This document shows, in pieces, positions 18,444 through 28,098 of a DNA stretch of 64,000 bases. Each line of letters begins with the position of its first letter. Position 1 is the stretch's first letter. The stretch comes from Paenibacillus sp. GTDB lineage: Bacteria; Bacillota; Bacilli; Paenibacillales; Paenibacillaceae. A program made the position numbers and the translations under genes. Below the pieces are notes generated by a model, which searched no databases, was not told the DNA's origin, and saw only the letters and a list, made by a program, of their open reading frames with translations. Location: positions 62,001 through 126,000 of the forward strand of contig JAIRVF010000042.1 of the NCBI GenBank assembly GCA_031254035.1. Direction: 5' to 3'.

Positions 18444-20443
18444 TCGAACAAACCCTCTTTCTCCTCAATTTGTGAAAGAACCTCAAGCAGCTTCTTCTCA
18501 ACTTCTTCCACCGTTCCCTTTAACTGTACCGCCGCATTTGTTAAATGCCCACCGCCGCCAAGTCTTTCCATAACGACCTGAACATTCATCCGGCCGAGTG
18601 AACGGGCACTGATGCTGATCAGACCGTCCGGTCGTTCGCTGATAACAAACGATGCGACCACATCTGTCATATTAAGCAGCGTATCTGCGGCCTGAGCGAT
18701 CAAAAGTTGCGGGATGACAGTCCCTGTTCCGGTCACGGCAAGAGCGATATGGTCATATACCATTTTAGCATGCTTTATGATTTCTGACTTTGCCAGATAT
18801 TCCTGCAAATCTTCCTTCAACATCCGCTGAATCTGAATCGTGTCGGCACCACTGCGGCGTAGGAATCCGGCCGCTTCAAACGTGCGCGAACCGGTATGAA
18901 GCGCAAAATGCTTCGTATCCACCGCAATCCCGGCCAGCAGCATCGTGGCCTCCATCGGCGTAAGCTGGACTTTTTCGTGGATATATTGCAAAAGTTCGGT
19001 AACGAGCTCACACGCCGAAGAAGCATACGGCTCCATATACACGAGCACCGCATCGTTGATAAATTCTTCGCCTCTGCGGTGATGGTCCACCACTACAATC
19101 CGGCTTGCATTCTGCACCAGCTTCGGCTCCATTGTCATAGAAGCCTTATGGGTATCAACCACTACAAGCAAGCTGTGCGGATTCAACATGGTGAGCGCTT
19201 GTTCCGGCGAAATAAAGCGCTCCATCAGCTTCTCGTCCTTCTGCACCTGCGCCATCATGCGTTCAATGGATGGGTTGTTGCCGGGCAGGACGATATAAGC
19301 CTCCACATTGTATATTTGGGCAGCCTTCAGCACGCCAATGGATGCGCCGATGACATCCATATCCGGCAACCGATGTCCCATAATGAACACCTTGTCGCTT
19401 TCCTGGATCAAATCGCGTAAGGCATGTGCGATAACCCTGGCCCGTACCCGCGTACGTTTCTCGACAGCATTGGATTTCCCGCCATAGAAGGATAGACGCT
19501 GCCCTGCTTTGACGGCCGCCTGGTCGCCTCCGCGTCCAAGCGCCATATCAAGTGAAGACTGCGCCAACTCGCCAAGTTCGCTGATGCTTTCGGGTCCGAA
19601 ACCAAGCCCAATACTCAGTGTCATCGGCACTTTCAGCTCGGCGGTCATTTCACGAACTTCATCCAAGATGACGAACCTGCTTTTCTCCAGCTCTTGCAGC
19701 GATTGATAATTCAGCATCATCAGGTAACGGTCCGAGGACAGCCGCCGAAGGTATACCTCATAATCTCTAGCCCATTCCGTAATCTCTGTCGTAACCTTGG
19801 CAATCAGGGAGGTGCGCTGTTGGTCATCCATCCCTTGGGCAGCCTCATCGAGATTATCCATCATAATAATGCCGATCGCCAGCTTCTCCGCTTCGTATTT
19901 CTCACGTAGAACGACCATTTCGGTAATGTCATATAAATAAATCAGGCGTTCGTCCGTGTTCAGCATCAGATGAAAATAGGAATCTTCAATTTTGATTTCC
20001 GTTTGGATCTGCTTATGCCCGTCCTTGTGGCCGTCTTTATGTCCATCCTTCCTCTCGTTCACGAGGGATGACAGTGACGGAAAAAGATCTTGTAGCGAGA
20101 CGCCGACCAGCGACTTTTGTCCGAATATATTACATACATAGCGGTTGTTCCATTCGATGGACTTATCCTCGCCATAGAGGACAATCCCGAATGGCAGGGC
20201 ACTGATCGCTTCGCCTTCAACTCTTTTAACGCGGAAGGATAACCCGTTGATATACTCCAGCAGGTTCTTCCGGTACCGCATTTCCGCCTTCAACAGCAGA
20301 TAGCTAAGCAGCCCGACAAGACATAGGCATATGATTCCAAGCGGCCAATTGTACCGGGTCACAATAATGACTAAAAGCAGCATTAGCAAAAACGCCCAGA
20401 CGGTATAATAGCCGTGCCAGCGCTGTTGTAGAAATTTTGGCAT
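18440..20443 (-). CDS. gdpP: GdpP cyclic-di-AMP phosphodiesterase
   Basis: 667-residue membrane enzyme that hydrolyses c-di-AMP to pApA. Two N-terminal transmembrane helices (about 12-52), a PAS-like haem-binding region (about 80-165), a degenerate GGDEF domain (about 170-300), then DHH ('[10 protein letters not shown]', 'VVDTHK', 'VVDHHRRG') and DHHA1 ('[10 protein letters not shown]'). An unusual three-fold KDGH repeat at about 132-143 is inserted in the PAS region. I prefer the ATG at 20443; a GTG at 20452 is possible. It controls potassium and wall homeostasis through c-di-AMP. Confidence 0.94.
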   Translation of the reverse strand: MPKFLQQRWHGYYTVWAFLLMLLLVIIVTRYNWPLGIICLCLVGLLSYLLLKAEMRYRKNLLEYINGLSFRVKRVEGEAISALPFGIVLYGEDKSIEWNNRYVCNIFGQKSLVGVSLQDLFPSLSSLVNERKDGHKDGHKDGHKQIQTEIKIEDSYFHLMLNTDERLIYLYDITEMVVLREKYEAEKLAIGIIMMDNLDEAAQGMDDQQRTSLIAKVTTEITEWARDYEVYLRRLSSDRYLMMLNYQSLQELEKSRFVILDEVREMTAELKVPMTLSIGLGFGPESISELGELAQSSLDMALGRGGDQAAVKAGQRLSFYGGKSNAVEKRTRVRARVIAHALRDLIQESDKVFIMGHRLPDMDVIGASIGVLKAAQIYNVEAYIVLPGNNPSIERMMAQVQKDEKLMERFISPEQALTMLNPHSLLVVVDTHKASMTMEPKLVQNASRIVVVDHHRRGEEFINDAVLVYMEPYASSACELVTELLQYIHEKVQLTPMEATMLLAGIAVDTKHFALHTGSRTFEAAGFLRRSGADTIQIQRMLKEDLQEYLAKSEIIKHAKMVYDHIALAVTGTGTVIPQLLIAQAADTLLNMTDVVASFVISERPDGLISISARSLGRMNVQVVMERLGGGGHLTNAAVQLKGTVEEVEKKLLEVLSQIEEKEGLFE

Positions 20444-20453
20444 GACTCCCACC

Positions 20454-21380
20454 CTAACGTTTTGATTTAGTCATAAATTGACGCAGCGGAAATGCCAGAT
20501 CCAATATGCCAATAATCCGCATCGGCGGAAATAGCAAAATCGGAATCACGATCAACAGCGGTACAATGGGATGCCATTTTCTCGTGTGTCCTAAGTAGTA
20601 GAAAAATCCGATGGCTTGAATCATAAAGCAAATATGCAAAAGCGGAACAAAGTTGGCGGCAATCATCGTCAGGAACGAACTACTGGAACCTCGGGCAAAC
20701 ACTTCGATTACGACTCCAATCAAATAATACCAGATCAGTGATCGCGGCAGCATCCATTCCCGTGCCGGCTTCATTTTGGGTACATGGGATGCTGTACTTC
20801 CTATAATTGGGCGCGCCAGCGCATGCGTAATGACCCCCATCATGAAGGAGCTGACAATCATTGCAAACGGGATCCTCAGCATCGTTTCATCACTCAGCAA
20901 CTGCATCTGTTCTGGCGTCCAGGTCATGTCGCTGATCAGCGGGTTGTTACCGCCCACATCTTTCAGCGGGGACATCGTCATTTTTACGATATCATGTACA
21001 TAACTAGATAGATCAAACTGTAAAAATACCGTGCCAATCAGCAGCAAAATCAGCATTCCCGCCAAAATTGTGCCTGATCCGATCATAAGTGTTCGGAGTG
21101 CGGGATCCTTTTTTTTGTAACTCCGGCCAATGATGATCGATGGGATCACAAAATATGCCGCCAAAAGCAAGTTGACCGGGTGCACGATAAAAGCGATGAG
21201 CCATACCGGCAGCACATGAAGCATAAAAGTCTTCAAATTCAAAGTTGCAAAAAGAATTGTGGCGGGTAATATCAGAAAAAACACCGTCACGATCGATAAT
21301 GGAGTTAGCAAGGAGAGCAGCAGGAGCAGATACACAACGCTCCATACCACCGATGTCCAGCGCATTTTCAATGTCTTCAC
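20454..21380 (-). CDS. yybS: YybS family DUF2232 membrane protein
   Basis: 308-residue polytopic membrane protein with about eight hydrophobic segments, the DUF2232/YybS family that precedes gdpP in Bacillota. Its function is unknown. The GTG at 21380 overlaps the MazG-like stop codon by four bases (GTGA), fitting translational coupling. In-frame TTG at 21371 and ATG at 21365 are alternatives, the TTG having the better spacing from AGAGG. C-terminus 'FPLRQFMTKSKR' is cytoplasmic and basic. Confidence 0.9.
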   Translation of the reverse strand: MKTLKMRWTSVVWSVVYLLLLLSLLTPLSIVTVFFLILPATILFATLNLKTFMLHVLPVWLIAFIVHPVNLLLAAYFVIPSIIIGRSYKKKDPALRTLMIGSGTILAGMLILLLIGTVFLQFDLSSYVHDIVKMTMSPLKDVGGNNPLISDMTWTPEQMQLLSDETMLRIPFAMIVSSFMMGVITHALARPIIGSTASHVPKMKPAREWMLPRSLIWYYLIGVVIEVFARGSSSSFLTMIAANFVPLLHICFMIQAIGFFYYLGHTRKWHPIVPLLIVIPILLFPPMRIIGILDLAFPLRQFMTKSKR

Positions 21381-21679
21381 CTCTTACGCATATGTTCTTC
21401 AAGCGCGGAAATGTCTTGATACCAGTCCTCAAGCTGGTGGCCTTCCTGTTTGTGTTTCTTTAATTTATCGAGCAAAAGGTCATCCAAATCCCGATACGAC
21501 ATACCAAGCCTGCGAGCCAATATGTATGAACTCATAATCAAACTGGCGAGACTGTCACCCACACGGGTCGTGCTGCCTTCCCATAATGCCTTAAACAGCC
21601 TTGATACGTGGTCAACCACTTCGGTTTTCAACCATTCGATGACTTTTGCACGCTTGGCTACATCCAAATCCTTCGGCAT
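21377..21679 (-). CDS. MazG-like family protein
   Basis: 100-residue all-helical protein resembling the MazG-like (nucleotide pyrophosphohydrolase fold) family. 'WLKTEVVDHVSRLFKALWEGS' and 'DSLASLIMSSYILARRLG' are the two central helices, but the EExxE/ExxD metal-binding set of active MazG enzymes is not evident, so catalysis is doubtful. The ATG follows an in-frame stop, and only a distant GGGAG serves as ribosome binding site. It heads the yybS-gdpP-rplI-dnaB gene string. Confidence 0.75.
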   Translation of the reverse strand: MPKDLDVAKRAKVIEWLKTEVVDHVSRLFKALWEGSTTRVGDSLASLIMSSYILARRLGMSYRDLDDLLLDKLKKHKQEGHQLEDWYQDISALEEHMRKR

Positions 21680-21787
21680 GTCTGAAGCTCACACTCCCTG
21701 AAAAAGCTTTATTCTCCATTATAACATAAAAAAATGCTGCTCACGAAAACCGTCCTCCATGACCCCTTACTACTGCAACTGCGGCAA

Positions 21788-21929
21788 AAAAGACCTGCAA
21801 GTCAGTCCAATCAGGCGCGATCAAAAAAATAGTGAAACAGATTTGCACGAAATCCGCCCTTCGATAGGCTACATTCGGCAAATCGAATGGTCTATTATTT
21901 TCTTGATCGCGCCTTAAAGCAGGTCTTTT
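21788..21929. terminator. bidirectional terminator stem split by a palindromic repeat
   Basis: AAAAGACCTGC at 21788-21798 and GCAGGTCTTTT at 21919-21929 are exact reverse complements, with A and T runs at the ends, as in a bidirectional terminator. Between them lies a complete copy of the 102-bp palindromic repeat. It sits downstream of the CBS gene on the minus strand. Confidence 0.6.
21813..21914. repeat. palindromic repeat family R1, copy A
   Basis: 102 bp with imperfect inverted ends beginning AGGCGCGATCAA on both strands, and inner arms GATTTGC/GCAAATC. Transcribed, it folds into one long hairpin. Related copies are at 27987-28089, 56308-56453 and 61924-62025. It encodes no protein. Confidence 0.85.
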
Positions 21930-22027
21930 CCTATTCTATGCCTATTAGTTCTAAGGTAATCGCAGTCTTTTTCGGATTAAAATTCAAATAAGTCCTTGGA
22001 CTGTAACTAGTTCGTTTTGCGAAAGTA

Positions 22028-22055
22028 GCGGAAGAACGATCCGTAACCGCAGCGG
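22028..22055. repeat. short dispersed repeat R2, copy 1
   Basis: A 27-base motif starting CGGAAGAACGATCCGTAACC reappears in inverted orientation at 54488-54515 with two substitutions. Both copies are intergenic. The remaining bases of 21680-22060 show no gene. Confidence 0.6.
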
Positions 22056-22060
22056 TCACC

Positions 22061-22486
22061 TTACAGCGTATTTATCGATTCCTTAGAAACAAACTTCTCG
22101 CAATATTCGATAATCTGGCTTCTGCGGACGATGCCGATAAAACGGTTCATGTCATCCACAACTGGGACAAAGTTCTGAACCTTCGCCAAATTAATCAGAT
22201 CCTCCATGTTAGCATCAATGGATACCGGCTTATTGTCCACTTTGAGCGGCACTTCCTTGAGCAGAAATTTGGACGCATTTTCAAAATTGACTTTTCCGTT
22301 CGAATTTTTCATATGCCACAGCAGATCGCCTTCCGTAACAGTTCCGGCATATGTGCCATCCTTACTCAGAATCGGTACTGCCGTGTACCTGTGATACTCC
22401 ATCCGCTCGAGCGTTTGCCTAAGCGTCGAGTCCAATGTAACCGTGATCACTTCCTGTTTAGGTAGCAGAAAAAACGCTATATTCAT
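22061..22486 (-). CDS. CBS-domain protein
   Basis: 141-residue soluble protein made of a tandem CBS pair (about 10-62 and 80-135): 'TAVPILSKDGTYAGTVTEGDLLWHM' and 'NFVPVVDDMNRFIGIVRR' are the two nucleotide-binding half-sites. CBS pairs sense adenine nucleotides; in Bacillota single-pair proteins such as DarB/CbpB bind c-di-AMP. Location near gdpP makes c-di-AMP sensing attractive, but the sequence is not clearly DarB and this is inference. GGAGG lies ten bases before the ATG. It is probably transcribed alone. Confidence 0.85.
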   Translation of the reverse strand: MNIAFFLLPKQEVITVTLDSTLRQTLERMEYHRYTAVPILSKDGTYAGTVTEGDLLWHMKNSNGKVNFENASKFLLKEVPLKVDNKPVSIDANMEDLINLAKVQNFVPVVDDMNRFIGIVRRSQIIEYCEKFVSKESINTL

Positions 22487-22566
22487 TCGGACTTATCCTC
22501 CTCTACCCTTTTTCAAGCTTCCCCTATCTTCATACGGTTCAATCCCGCCATTGTTTCAAGAGGACA

Positions 22567-22600
22567 CAAAATCAGCAGCCGCACCTGTGGCTGCCGATCC
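22567..22600 (-). terminator. terminator of the LCP gene
   Basis: The minus strand forms ATCGGCAGCC-ACAGGTGC-GGCTGCTGAT (10-bp stem, one G-U) followed by TTTG. It lies 30 bp after the LCP stop codon. The T-tract is short. Confidence 0.65.
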
Positions 22601-22629
22601 TACTTCAATTATAAAATGTTTAAGCTTTC

Positions 22630-23637
22630 TTAATTGACTGTGCTTTTTTCCTTATCGTCCGGCAGCATGAGCTGATCAGAAGGTGTGTCGGGATTTTTCC
22701 AGCTGTCAATGAGCGCTTTCGCTTTCTTCACATCTTTCTGATTCGGCTCATCATAATAAATGCCGCCGATGCGCATTCCTTCACCCATTATCGTATAGCT
22801 TGAAATTTGGGCATCCGATCCGGTTAAAACCTGCTTCGCCAGGTCGATAATAAACTTCGGCTGCATATCGGTATGGAAATTGTCGCCCATAATATCCAGA
22901 AGATCCGGGATTTTGGAGATTTGATTCAGATGGAGCATCCGGTTCGCGACCGCATCCAGGAACACCTGCTGGCGCTTTGTGCGGTTAAAATCGCTATCTT
23001 CCCTGTAGCGCACGTAATTCAGAACTTCCTCTCCATTGTATATAGGCTTATTCGCTTTGACCGTAAACTTCTCATGATCGTAGCCTTTATTCACGATGTC
23101 CTTCTGGATCGGCAGCTCCACACCGCCAAGCTCGTTAACCGCATCCTTAAGACCTTGAAAATTAATCGTAGCGTAATAGTCCACTTTATGATCTAAGAAA
23201 GCTTCAACGGTATTCTTTGACATCTGCTCCCCGCCAAAAGCGTAGGCATGTGTAATTTTATCTTTCTTTCCTTTGCCTACGATCTCCGTGTAAGTATCCC
23301 TTGGAATGGAGATGAGCAGCACTTTGGAATCCTTGGGACGTGCAACCGCATAAATCAGGGTATCTGAACGGCCCGGCTCGTTTTTCCGTTGGTCAGAGCC
23401 AAGCAGCAGCACCGAAAACGGCTTATTCTGATAGACCACAGGTTCGGCCGGTATAAGTGGCATTCTGTCCTGCGAGTCTAGCGGCTGATAGGATTTTTGC
23501 AGTGAGCTCTCCACCTGCTTGGAAAGAAATAAATCAAAGGCCATAACCGCCAACTCTTTACGGAAGGCCAAAGCGCTTCCTGCAACCAGAAAAATAGCTA
23601 CAGCTATGGATATATATATTTTTGTTCTCTTTTTCAT
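22630..23637 (-). CDS. LytR-CpsA-Psr (LCP) family cell-wall ligase
   Basis: 335-residue membrane protein with one N-terminal helix (about 6-26) and an external LCP domain (about 75-260). Conserved pieces are 'LLLGSDQRKNEPGRSDTLI', 'SIPRDTY', 'HAYAFGG' and 'VRYREDSDFNRTKRQQ', the arginine- and aspartate-rich polyprenyl-phosphate site. LCP enzymes transfer teichoic acids or other wall glycopolymers from undecaprenyl carriers to peptidoglycan. AAGGA sits eight bases before the ATG. It appears to be transcribed alone; several paralogues are usual in this group. Confidence 0.93.
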   Translation of the reverse strand: MKKRTKIYISIAVAIFLVAGSALAFRKELAVMAFDLFLSKQVESSLQKSYQPLDSQDRMPLIPAEPVVYQNKPFSVLLLGSDQRKNEPGRSDTLIYAVARPKDSKVLLISIPRDTYTEIVGKGKKDKITHAYAFGGEQMSKNTVEAFLDHKVDYYATINFQGLKDAVNELGGVELPIQKDIVNKGYDHEKFTVKANKPIYNGEEVLNYVRYREDSDFNRTKRQQVFLDAVANRMLHLNQISKIPDLLDIMGDNFHTDMQPKFIIDLAKQVLTGSDAQISSYTIMGEGMRIGGIYYDEPNQKDVKKAKALIDSWKNPDTPSDQLMLPDDKEKSTVN

Positions 23638-23904
23638 TCAATGATTCCTTCTTTTAATAGAATAAAAGTCCTAATCCCTAGAAAAACTGTATCCTTCGGC
23701 CTCCTTCCTTTTATAAAATGGATCATGGATTTGTTGACTCAACCACCAAAGGAATATCCATTGAGGCATAGCCAAACAACATTAAATATTGTAAACGCTA
23801 AGTTTATAAAAAGAAACTGTATAACAGTGTAAATTCATGAAAAAAAGGTTCCTTAACCGGCAATTATGTGCAGTTTTCCGTATTGCTCCGCCATCTCCGT
23901 AGGC
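23638..23904. other. AT-rich spacer upstream of the LCP gene
   Basis: Contains the presumed LCP promoter, but no pair of convincing hexamers was identified, and no gene-like frame. Confidence 0.3.
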
Positions 23905-23946
23905 AAAAAAAGCCCAGCAACCAGAATTTCAGGCGCAGGGCTTTTA
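23905..23946 (-). terminator. terminator of the first opp operon
   Basis: Minus strand AAAAGCCC (23939-23946) pairs with GGGCTTTT across a 22-base loop, followed by TTT. It lies about 60 bp after the oppF-like gene. Confidence 0.65.
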
Positions 23947-24006
23947 GAGTAATTCGTATTTAATTCAACGCTCAGGAGGACCCCAATCCTGCCTGTTCAG
24001 CAATTT

Positions 24007-25014
24007 TTAACGTTGCAACGAGTTTAAGTCGGAACCGCCCTCCACGCCGATTGGGAAGTGGCAGGCAACTTGTCTACCTGGCTTAACTTCTTCGAGCTTC
24101 GGTTCAACCTGGCTGCATTTCGCTTGTGCAAAAGGACAGCGAGTATGGAAACGGCAGCCTGATGGTGGATTGGCCGGTGAAGGCACATCGCCCTCGAGGA
24201 CAATCCGGTCCCGTTTTTTGTTTGGCGTCGGCTTCGGAATCGCTGAAAGCAATGCCGCCGTATATGGATGCAGAGGTTCAGCATACAACGCTTCGGTCTC
24301 GCTGACCTCAACCATCTTACCCAGATACATAACCCCTACACGGTCGGAAATATGGCGAACGACGTTCAGCCCGTGCGCAATAAACAGGAACGTCAGTCCC
24401 ATTTCCTTCTGCAGCTTCATCAGCAGGTTAATAACCTGTGACTGTACGGATACGTCAAGCGCAGATACAGCTTCGTCCGCAACGATGAATTTCGGTTTCA
24501 GCGCAATCGCCCGGGCAATTCCGATCCGCTGGCGCTGGCCGCCGGAAAATTCATGCGGGTAACGATTGCGGCGTGTTGGATCTAGGCCAACCAGTTTCAA
24601 TAATTCCACGACGCGGGCATCGATTTCCTGGGCTGACATATTTGTATGAATTTTGAGTGGTTCTCCGATAATATCCTTCACAAGAAAGCGCGGATTCAGC
24701 GATCCGAACGGATCCTGGAATATAATTTGCATTTCCTCGCGCATTTTGTTAAGCTCCCGGTTGCTTAATGCGTGCACATCGCGACCGTTAATTTTAACGG
24801 ACCCCGCTGTCGCACCTTGCAAACGTAGAATCACACGTCCAAGCGTCGATTTGCCGCAGCCGGATTCTCCTACGAGACCGAAGGTTTCACCTTCGCGAAT
24901 CGTAAGAGAAACATCATCAACAGCTTTTACATTGCCGACAACGCGGTTGAGCAGGCCTTTGTGGATCGGGAAATACTTCTTAACGTTCTCAACTTCAACT
25001 AAATTTTTAGCCAT
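24007..25014 (-). CDS. oppF: oligopeptide ABC transporter ATP-binding protein (OppF type)
   Basis: 335-residue ATPase. Walker A '[12 protein letters not shown]', signature '[13 protein letters not shown]', Walker B '[14 protein letters not shown]' (Ala where Pro is usual), switch 'IAHGL' (usually SHD), and the C-terminal OppD/F domain with cysteines in '[15 protein letters not shown]' that in this family bind an Fe-S cluster. The ATG at 25014 has GGGG nine bases upstream and overlaps oppD by eight bases. With OppD it drives peptide uptake. The altered 'AHGL' and 'DEAV' are worth noting but occur in other members. Confidence 0.92.
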   Translation of the reverse strand: MAKNLVEVENVKKYFPIHKGLLNRVVGNVKAVDDVSLTIREGETFGLVGESGCGKSTLGRVILRLQGATAGSVKINGRDVHALSNRELNKMREEMQIIFQDPFGSLNPRFLVKDIIGEPLKIHTNMSAQEIDARVVELLKLVGLDPTRRNRYPHEFSGGQRQRIGIARAIALKPKFIVADEAVSALDVSVQSQVINLLMKLQKEMGLTFLFIAHGLNVVRHISDRVGVMYLGKMVEVSETEALYAEPLHPYTAALLSAIPKPTPNKKRDRIVLEGDVPSPANPPSGCRFHTRCPFAQAKCSQVEPKLEEVKPGRQVACHFPIGVEGGSDLNSLQR

Positions 25015-26026
25015 TGATGTTTTCCCCTTTCCCGGCAACTGCTGCTTTCTCTTGTTCTTCATACAGCCAGCATTTGGTGTAATGCTCGCTGCCGATTTGA
25101 ATATCTGTCGGTTCTGCTTGACGGCATTTATCCATCACATGCGGGCAGCGCGGATTAAAACGGCAGCCCTTTGGCAGATTGCCCAGTCCCGGGATCGAAC
25201 CTTTAATGGTATACAATTCGCCACCGCGTTCACCTTCAAAACCAGGGATGGATTGCAAAAGGCCCGTTGTATATGGATGGGAAGGATTCGTGAAGATTTC
25301 TTCGACAGTTCCTTGTTCCACAATCGCGCCAGCATACATAACCGCAACATGATCGGCTACTTCCGCTGCGACACCCATATCATGGGTAATGAGCAGAATG
25401 GATGTGCCAAGTTTTTCTTTCAGATCCTGCAACAAATCCAGAATTTGTGCCTGAACCGTCACATCGAGTGCGGTTGTTGGTTCATCGGCGATCAGAAGCT
25501 CTGGTTTGGCTGCGAGCGCAATCGCGATGACGACGCGCTGACACATACCGCCAGACAATTGGTTCGGATACTGTTTAGCCCGAATTTCAGGAGAAGGAAT
25601 ACCAACCATTCTTAGGAGTTCAATAGCTTCCTTCCAAGCTTCGTCTTTGCTCTTATTCTGGTGCAGACGTAAACTCTCAGCAATTTGCTCGCCTACGGTA
25701 AATACCGGATTTAACGCCGACATTGGATCCTGGAAAATCATCGAGATTTTATTCCCGCGGATATCCTTCAGTTCATCCTGCTTCTTGGCTGCCAAATCTT
25801 CGCCCTTAAAGTTGATGTTCCCCTCAAGAATGACACCACCGGCATAATCGATCAAACGCATGATCGACAAAGAGGTAACGCTTTTGCCGCTGCCAGATTC
25901 GCCGACGAGACAAAGCGTTTTCCCTTTTTCAATATTCAGCGAGATGTTGTCCGTTGCCTTAACAAATCCTTTATCCGTCAAAAAACCTGTGGTTAGATTT
26001 CGGACTTCGAGAAGTCTTTCCGCCAT
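25007..26026 (-). CDS. oppD: oligopeptide ABC transporter ATP-binding protein (OppD type)
   Basis: 339-residue ATPase with Walker A '[13 protein letters not shown]', signature '[15 protein letters not shown]', Walker B '[14 protein letters not shown]' and 'LLITHDMGV'. The C-terminal peptide-transporter domain has the cysteine set '[16 protein letters not shown]'. It pairs with the OppF-type subunit on the cytoplasmic face of the OppBC channel. Its start lies inside the end of oppC (34-bp overlap), showing tight operon packing. Confidence 0.94.
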   Translation of the reverse strand: MAERLLEVRNLTTGFLTDKGFVKATDNISLNIEKGKTLCLVGESGSGKSVTSLSIMRLIDYAGGVILEGNINFKGEDLAAKKQDELKDIRGNKISMIFQDPMSALNPVFTVGEQIAESLRLHQNKSKDEAWKEAIELLRMVGIPSPEIRAKQYPNQLSGGMCQRVVIAIALAAKPELLIADEPTTALDVTVQAQILDLLQDLKEKLGTSILLITHDMGVAAEVADHVAVMYAGAIVEQGTVEEIFTNPSHPYTTGLLQSIPGFEGERGGELYTIKGSIPGLGNLPKGCRFNPRCPHVMDKCRQAEPTDIQIGSEHYTKCWLYEEQEKAAVAGKGENING

Positions 26027-26976
26027 TTCGCTAACCTCCTCCGCGTGTTTTTCTGTCTTGGATCGAGAGCATCACGGAGCCCGTCACCAATGAAGTTAAC
26101 AGCAAGCACGACAATCAGGATACATAAGCCCGGATAAACGGCTTGCATTGGGTTTGTCAGCATAAACTCCTGCGAATTGCTGAGCATAAGTCCCCAGCTT
26201 GTTGCAGGCGCCTGGATTCCGAGTCCAAGGTAGGAAAGAGCCGATTCCGACAAAATCGCCCCGCCTACCATCAGCGTTGCATTAACGATAATCGGGAAGC
26301 TTGCGTTGCGCATCAAATGTCTGAAGATAATTCCCCAGTTCGATACACCAGTAGCTCTAGCAGCTTCCACATATTGCATTTCACGCAGCTGTAGGAAAGT
26401 ACCACGTACAAGTCGAGCTACCCCTGTCCACATCGTGAATGCCAAGATCATAATCATATACTTAATCTGCGTTCCAAAAATAGCCATAACCAAAATGTTC
26501 AGGAACAACGTAGGAATCGAGGTCATAACATCGACAAGGCGCATAAATACCGTATCGACCCAACCACCAAAATAACCGGAAACGGCACCAATAACGGAAC
26601 CGATAATAACGGTCATCATTGCTACGGAGAAGCCGATAAAGAGCGAAATACGGCTGCTGTAGACCAAGCGGGAGAAGATATCCCGTCCCATTTCATCTGT
26701 TCCAAACAGATGGTTGTCCGTACCCGGACTAAGGTTAGCAAGAAGAAAATCAATCTTATCAGGTTTATACGGCGCAATCACCGGTGCTAGAATAGCAATT
26801 ACAACAAAAACAAGAAGCACAATCAGCCCAGTCATAGCAAATCCATTACGTCTAAACTTGCTCCATACCGTTCTCCACGGGCCCGGCGTTCTCTCTAAAG
26901 GAGGAAGAGTGTTTTCCGGGACCTGCGGCTCAGTCTGCTGCATATTTGGTGAAGACATCGCGTTCATGTCACTCAT
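25993..26976 (-). CDS. oppC: oligopeptide ABC transporter permease (OppC type)
   Basis: 327-residue permease with six hydrophobic segments. The first helix (about 45-68) is followed by the conserved 'LFGTDEMGRDIFSRLVYSSRISL' entry and the cytoplasmic EAA loop 'EAARATGVSNWGIIFRHLMRN' that contacts the ATPases. The C-terminus 'FIGDGLRDALDPR' is the usual OppC ending. Overlaps oppB by four bases. Confidence 0.94.
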   Translation of the reverse strand: MSDMNAMSSPNMQQTEPQVPENTLPPLERTPGPWRTVWSKFRRNGFAMTGLIVLLVFVVIAILAPVIAPYKPDKIDFLLANLSPGTDNHLFGTDEMGRDIFSRLVYSSRISLFIGFSVAMMTVIIGSVIGAVSGYFGGWVDTVFMRLVDVMTSIPTLFLNILVMAIFGTQIKYMIMILAFTMWTGVARLVRGTFLQLREMQYVEAARATGVSNWGIIFRHLMRNASFPIIVNATLMVGGAILSESALSYLGLGIQAPATSWGLMLSNSQEFMLTNPMQAVYPGLCILIVVLAVNFIGDGLRDALDPRQKNTRRRLAKWRKDFSKSEI

Positions 26977-27944
26977 GCGGATTTTCCTCCTTTACGTCCA
27001 AGCTGTACACGCGGATCGACAATTTTATAAAGGATATCAGCGATCAGGTTGCCGAGTACGACCATAACGGCAGTAACTAGGACAATTGCCATCAAAACGG
27101 AATACTCCCTCGCTTTGGCCATATCAACATATAAGCGGCCCATACCTGGCCAGTTAAATACACTTTCGGTTAATGCGGCACCGGTGACGAGAGTAGGCAA
27201 TTCCATACCTAACACTGTAATGATCGGAATTAGGGCGTTACGCAATGCGTGACGGAAAATAACCTTGCGTTCAGGTACGCCTTTCGCTCGGGCTGTACGG
27301 ATATAATCCTGTTCCAGCACTTCAAGCATACTCGAACGGGAATATTTGGAATAGGCGGCCAGGTTGGCCAATATAAGTACCGTACACGGTAAAATCAAAT
27401 GATATAACAAATCCGAAAAGTTACCTTGCTTATCCATGGCATACATGTCTGATAACGGAAGCCAGTTTAACTGAATTGCAAAAACTTGCTGCAATATAAT
27501 ACCGAACCAGAACGCCGGCATTGCAAATCCGACATAAGATATGAAATTGGATGTCTGGTCGGATAACCCATATGGTTTCGTACTGTTAAAAATCCCCCAA
27601 GGGATCGCAATCAGCATCGATATTACCCAAGCAAAGCCCATTAATGTAAACGTGTTTTTCATCGTCGGCCACAAAAGTTCGCCAACAGGAGTGTTGTTTT
27701 TAAATGTTTTGCCCAAGTCGCCTGAAAGCAGCCCTTTGATCCAAATCCAGTACTGCTCAGGAACCGACTTATCCAAACCTAAATTATGTTTTTGAATTGC
27801 TGCCGCTTCCGGAGACATACCAGGGGAGATCATCATTTGGGTAGGTCCGCCTGGAGCTGCATGAATAAGCCCGAATGTTACCAGCGAAATCAGGAATATT
27901 ACAAGTATGGATTGCAGTATGCGGCGGATGAGATATTCAGTCAT
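26973..27944 (-). CDS. oppB: oligopeptide ABC transporter permease (OppB type)
   Basis: 323-residue permease starting 'MTEYLIRRILQSILVIF', typical of OppB/DppB, with six membrane helices, 'HNLGLDKSVPEQYWIWIKGLLSGDLG' outside, and the EAA loop 'TARAKGVPERKVIFRHALRNALIP'. The ATG at 27944 has AGGAGG; a longer frame to 27998 would enter the palindromic repeat and is rejected. A 216-bp gap containing a terminator-like hairpin and repeat copy B separates it from oppA. Confidence 0.94.
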   Translation of the reverse strand: MTEYLIRRILQSILVIFLISLVTFGLIHAAPGGPTQMMISPGMSPEAAAIQKHNLGLDKSVPEQYWIWIKGLLSGDLGKTFKNNTPVGELLWPTMKNTFTLMGFAWVISMLIAIPWGIFNSTKPYGLSDQTSNFISYVGFAMPAFWFGIILQQVFAIQLNWLPLSDMYAMDKQGNFSDLLYHLILPCTVLILANLAAYSKYSRSSMLEVLEQDYIRTARAKGVPERKVIFRHALRNALIPIITVLGMELPTLVTGAALTESVFNWPGMGRLYVDMAKAREYSVLMAIVLVTAVMVVLGNLIADILYKIVDPRVQLGRKGGKSA

Positions 27945-27986
27945 TATAGATCCTCCTAACAATTTTACACGCCAAAACCACGCATC

Positions 27987-28089
27987 AGGCGCGATCAAAA
28001 AAATAGTGAATCCGACTTGTACGAAAACTGCCCGTTCGTTGGGCTACTTTTGACAAATCGAATGATTTATTATTTTTTTGATCGCGCCT
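27987..28089. repeat. palindromic repeat family R1, copy B
   Basis: 103 bp, same orientation as copy A; the first 24 bases are identical. It lies between oppA and oppB inside the first opp operon and would form a stable hairpin in the mRNA. Confidence 0.85.
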
Positions 28090-28098
28090 ATAAAACGC

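Noticed and set aside
21788..21929. Insertion sequence or CRISPR unit at the palindromic repeats
   Set aside because: No transposase frame, no regular spacer-repeat array; the four copies are tens of kilobases apart except for C and D.
24007..25014. First-operon OppF as an inactive ATPase
   Set aside because: Walker A, signature and the Asp-Glu of Walker B are intact; DEAV and AHGL changes alone do not show loss of function.
27945..27998. Longer oppB start
   Set aside because: It would encode part of the palindromic repeat; AGGAGG directly supports the ATG at 27944.
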